From an uncultured Lachnospiraceae bacterium (GTDB lineage Bacteria; Bacillota; Clostridia; Lachnospirales; Lachnospiraceae), in contig CAMVHB010000015.1 of assembly GCA_947167155.1 (NCBI GenBank), positions 1 to 42,663 on the forward strand: 42,663 nt of DNA, written 5' to 3'. Numbering within the stretch: the stretch's first letter is position 1; the number at the start of each line of letters is the position of its first letter. The notes beneath the pieces are model-generated. The model saw nothing but the letters and a program-made list of their open reading frames with translations. It did not search any database and was not told where the DNA came from. Position numbers and translations under genes: made by a program. Positions 41,958-42,663 of the stretch are shown piece after piece.

Positions 41958-42663
41958 GGAGAGACCTTCGGGGGGAGGCTTTGCAAAGGGTCTTATTACC
42001 GGGATTGTGGCGACTGTCATTGCTGTGATCATCTTTGGCGCTGTTTTTCTAAAGGATCTTTCAGGCGGGGCCATTACCCTCTCATCGATATCAAAGCTCG
42101 GGAAGATAGACAGGATAATAGAGGAAAACTTTTACGAGCCGGTTGATCAAAACGCCCTCATTGAGGGAATGTACAAGGGGCTGGTTCAGGGGCTCGGGGA
42201 CAAATACAGCATCTACTTCACGAAGGAAGAGGCTGCGAAGGCTGAGGAGGAGACGACCGGGAATTTTGTCGGGATAGGGGTTGTGATCTCAACCATTGGT
42301 GATCCCGGCGAAAAGAAGATAAAGACCGTCTATGAGGACTCTCCCGCACAGGAGGCGGGGCTTTTGCGCGGCGATATCATGATCGGGGTAGGAAATACCG
42401 ATGTTACAGGTTTGACTTTATCCGATACGACGGATCTGATCCAGGGCGAGAGCGGGACTTCCGTTACAATAAAGGTCCTCCGAAACGGCGAGGAAAAATC
42501 CTTTGACGTTACGAGGCGGAAGGTCACTACTCCAAGCGTCTTTGCCACAATGCTTGACAAGGGCGTCGGCTATCTTAGGATATCGGAATTCAATTCCGGC
42601 ACGGCAAAATCCTTCAGGGAGGCGATCAGTAAGCTGAAAGAAAGCGGTATGACCTCCATTATA
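41950..42663 (+). CDS. C-terminal processing protease (CtpA/S41), 3'-partial
   Basis: The frame from ATG 41950 overlaps the ftsX stop by 8 bases and stays open for 238 codons to the window edge. It has an N-terminal transmembrane helix (~14-34), an S41 N-terminal region (IEENFYEPVDQNALIEGMYKG; LGDKYSIYF, ~57-90) and a PDZ domain (~100-190: FVGIGVVI, YEDSPAQEAGLLRGDIMIGV). The Ser-Lys catalytic pair lies past the end of the window. CtpA-type proteases following ftsEX are common in Firmicutes. Confidence 0.92.
   Translation, partial: MSEERPSGGGFAKGLITGIVATVIAVIIFGAVFLKDLSGGAITLSSISKLGKIDRIIEENFYEPVDQNALIEGMYKGLVQGLGDKYSIYFTKEEAAKAEEETTGNFVGIGVVISTIGDPGEKKIKTVYEDSPAQEAGLLRGDIMIGVGNTDVTGLTLSDTTDLIQGESGTSVTIKVLRNGEEKSFDVTRRKVTTPSVFATMLDKGVGYLRISEFNSGTAKSFREAISKLKESGMTSII

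Overview
The window reads as a piece of a Clostridia (Bacillota) chromosome, most likely Lachnospiraceae. I base this on strong AGGAGG-type ribosome sites, a zinc-ribbon L33, an L10 leader RNA, the VanW/G5 and NlpC/P60 wall proteins, the group II ECF transporter core, and pectin-related proteins (two Cthe_2159-type proteins and a PL9-type pectate lyase). I cannot assign a genus. I see no rRNA or tRNA genes, no CRISPR array and no intact insertion sequence.

Layout. (1) 1-5 kb: a tandem pair of Cthe_2159-type carbohydrate-binding proteins, then a MATE efflux pump coupled to a CDF metal exporter with the Mn-type ND/DD motif. (2) 5.1-7.5 kb: one gene that joins an S51-type peptidase domain to a degenerate GGDEF and an intact-looking EAL domain. 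(3) 7.5-18.9 kb: the transcription/translation block rpmG-secE-nusG-rplA-rplK-rplJ-rplL-rpoB-rpoC. L1 comes before L11, the reverse of the usual order, and a large structured element lies between nusG and rplA. The rplJL and rpoBC parts each have their own promoter, and rplJ has an L10 leader with an attenuator. (4) 18.9-25.6 kb: an ECF S-component, a low-GC-looking stretch with a DUF3800-like remnant, a 1357-residue secreted pectate lyase behind a leader terminator, a divergent MntP-like protein and a membrane-anchored hypothetical overlapping it tail to tail. (5) 25.8-34.3 kb: VanW/G5 wall protein, AIR-synthase-like protein, Lrp regulator, aminotransferase, EcfA1-EcfA2-EcfT and PTS enzyme I. 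(6) 34.4-42.7 kb: HtrA-type protease, an orphan DUF4422 protein behind a repeat element, an SH3b-NlpC/P60 hydrolase, a PucR-type regulator, FtsE, FtsX and the start of a CtpA-type S41 protease.

How the genes work together. The beta-helix proteins and the pectate lyase point to life on pectin-rich plant material. FtsE-FtsX, the SH3b-NlpC/P60 hydrolase, VanW/G5, HtrA and CtpA are all cell-envelope functions. The EcfA1A2T core would energise the S-component found about 11 kb away. The CDF and MntP-like proteins suggest care over manganese.

Most unusual points: the S51-GGDEF-EAL fusion, the swapped rplA-rplK order with a repeat-like element beside it, a two-copy intergenic repeat family, and a habit of merging terminators with the next promoter, ribosome site or start codon.
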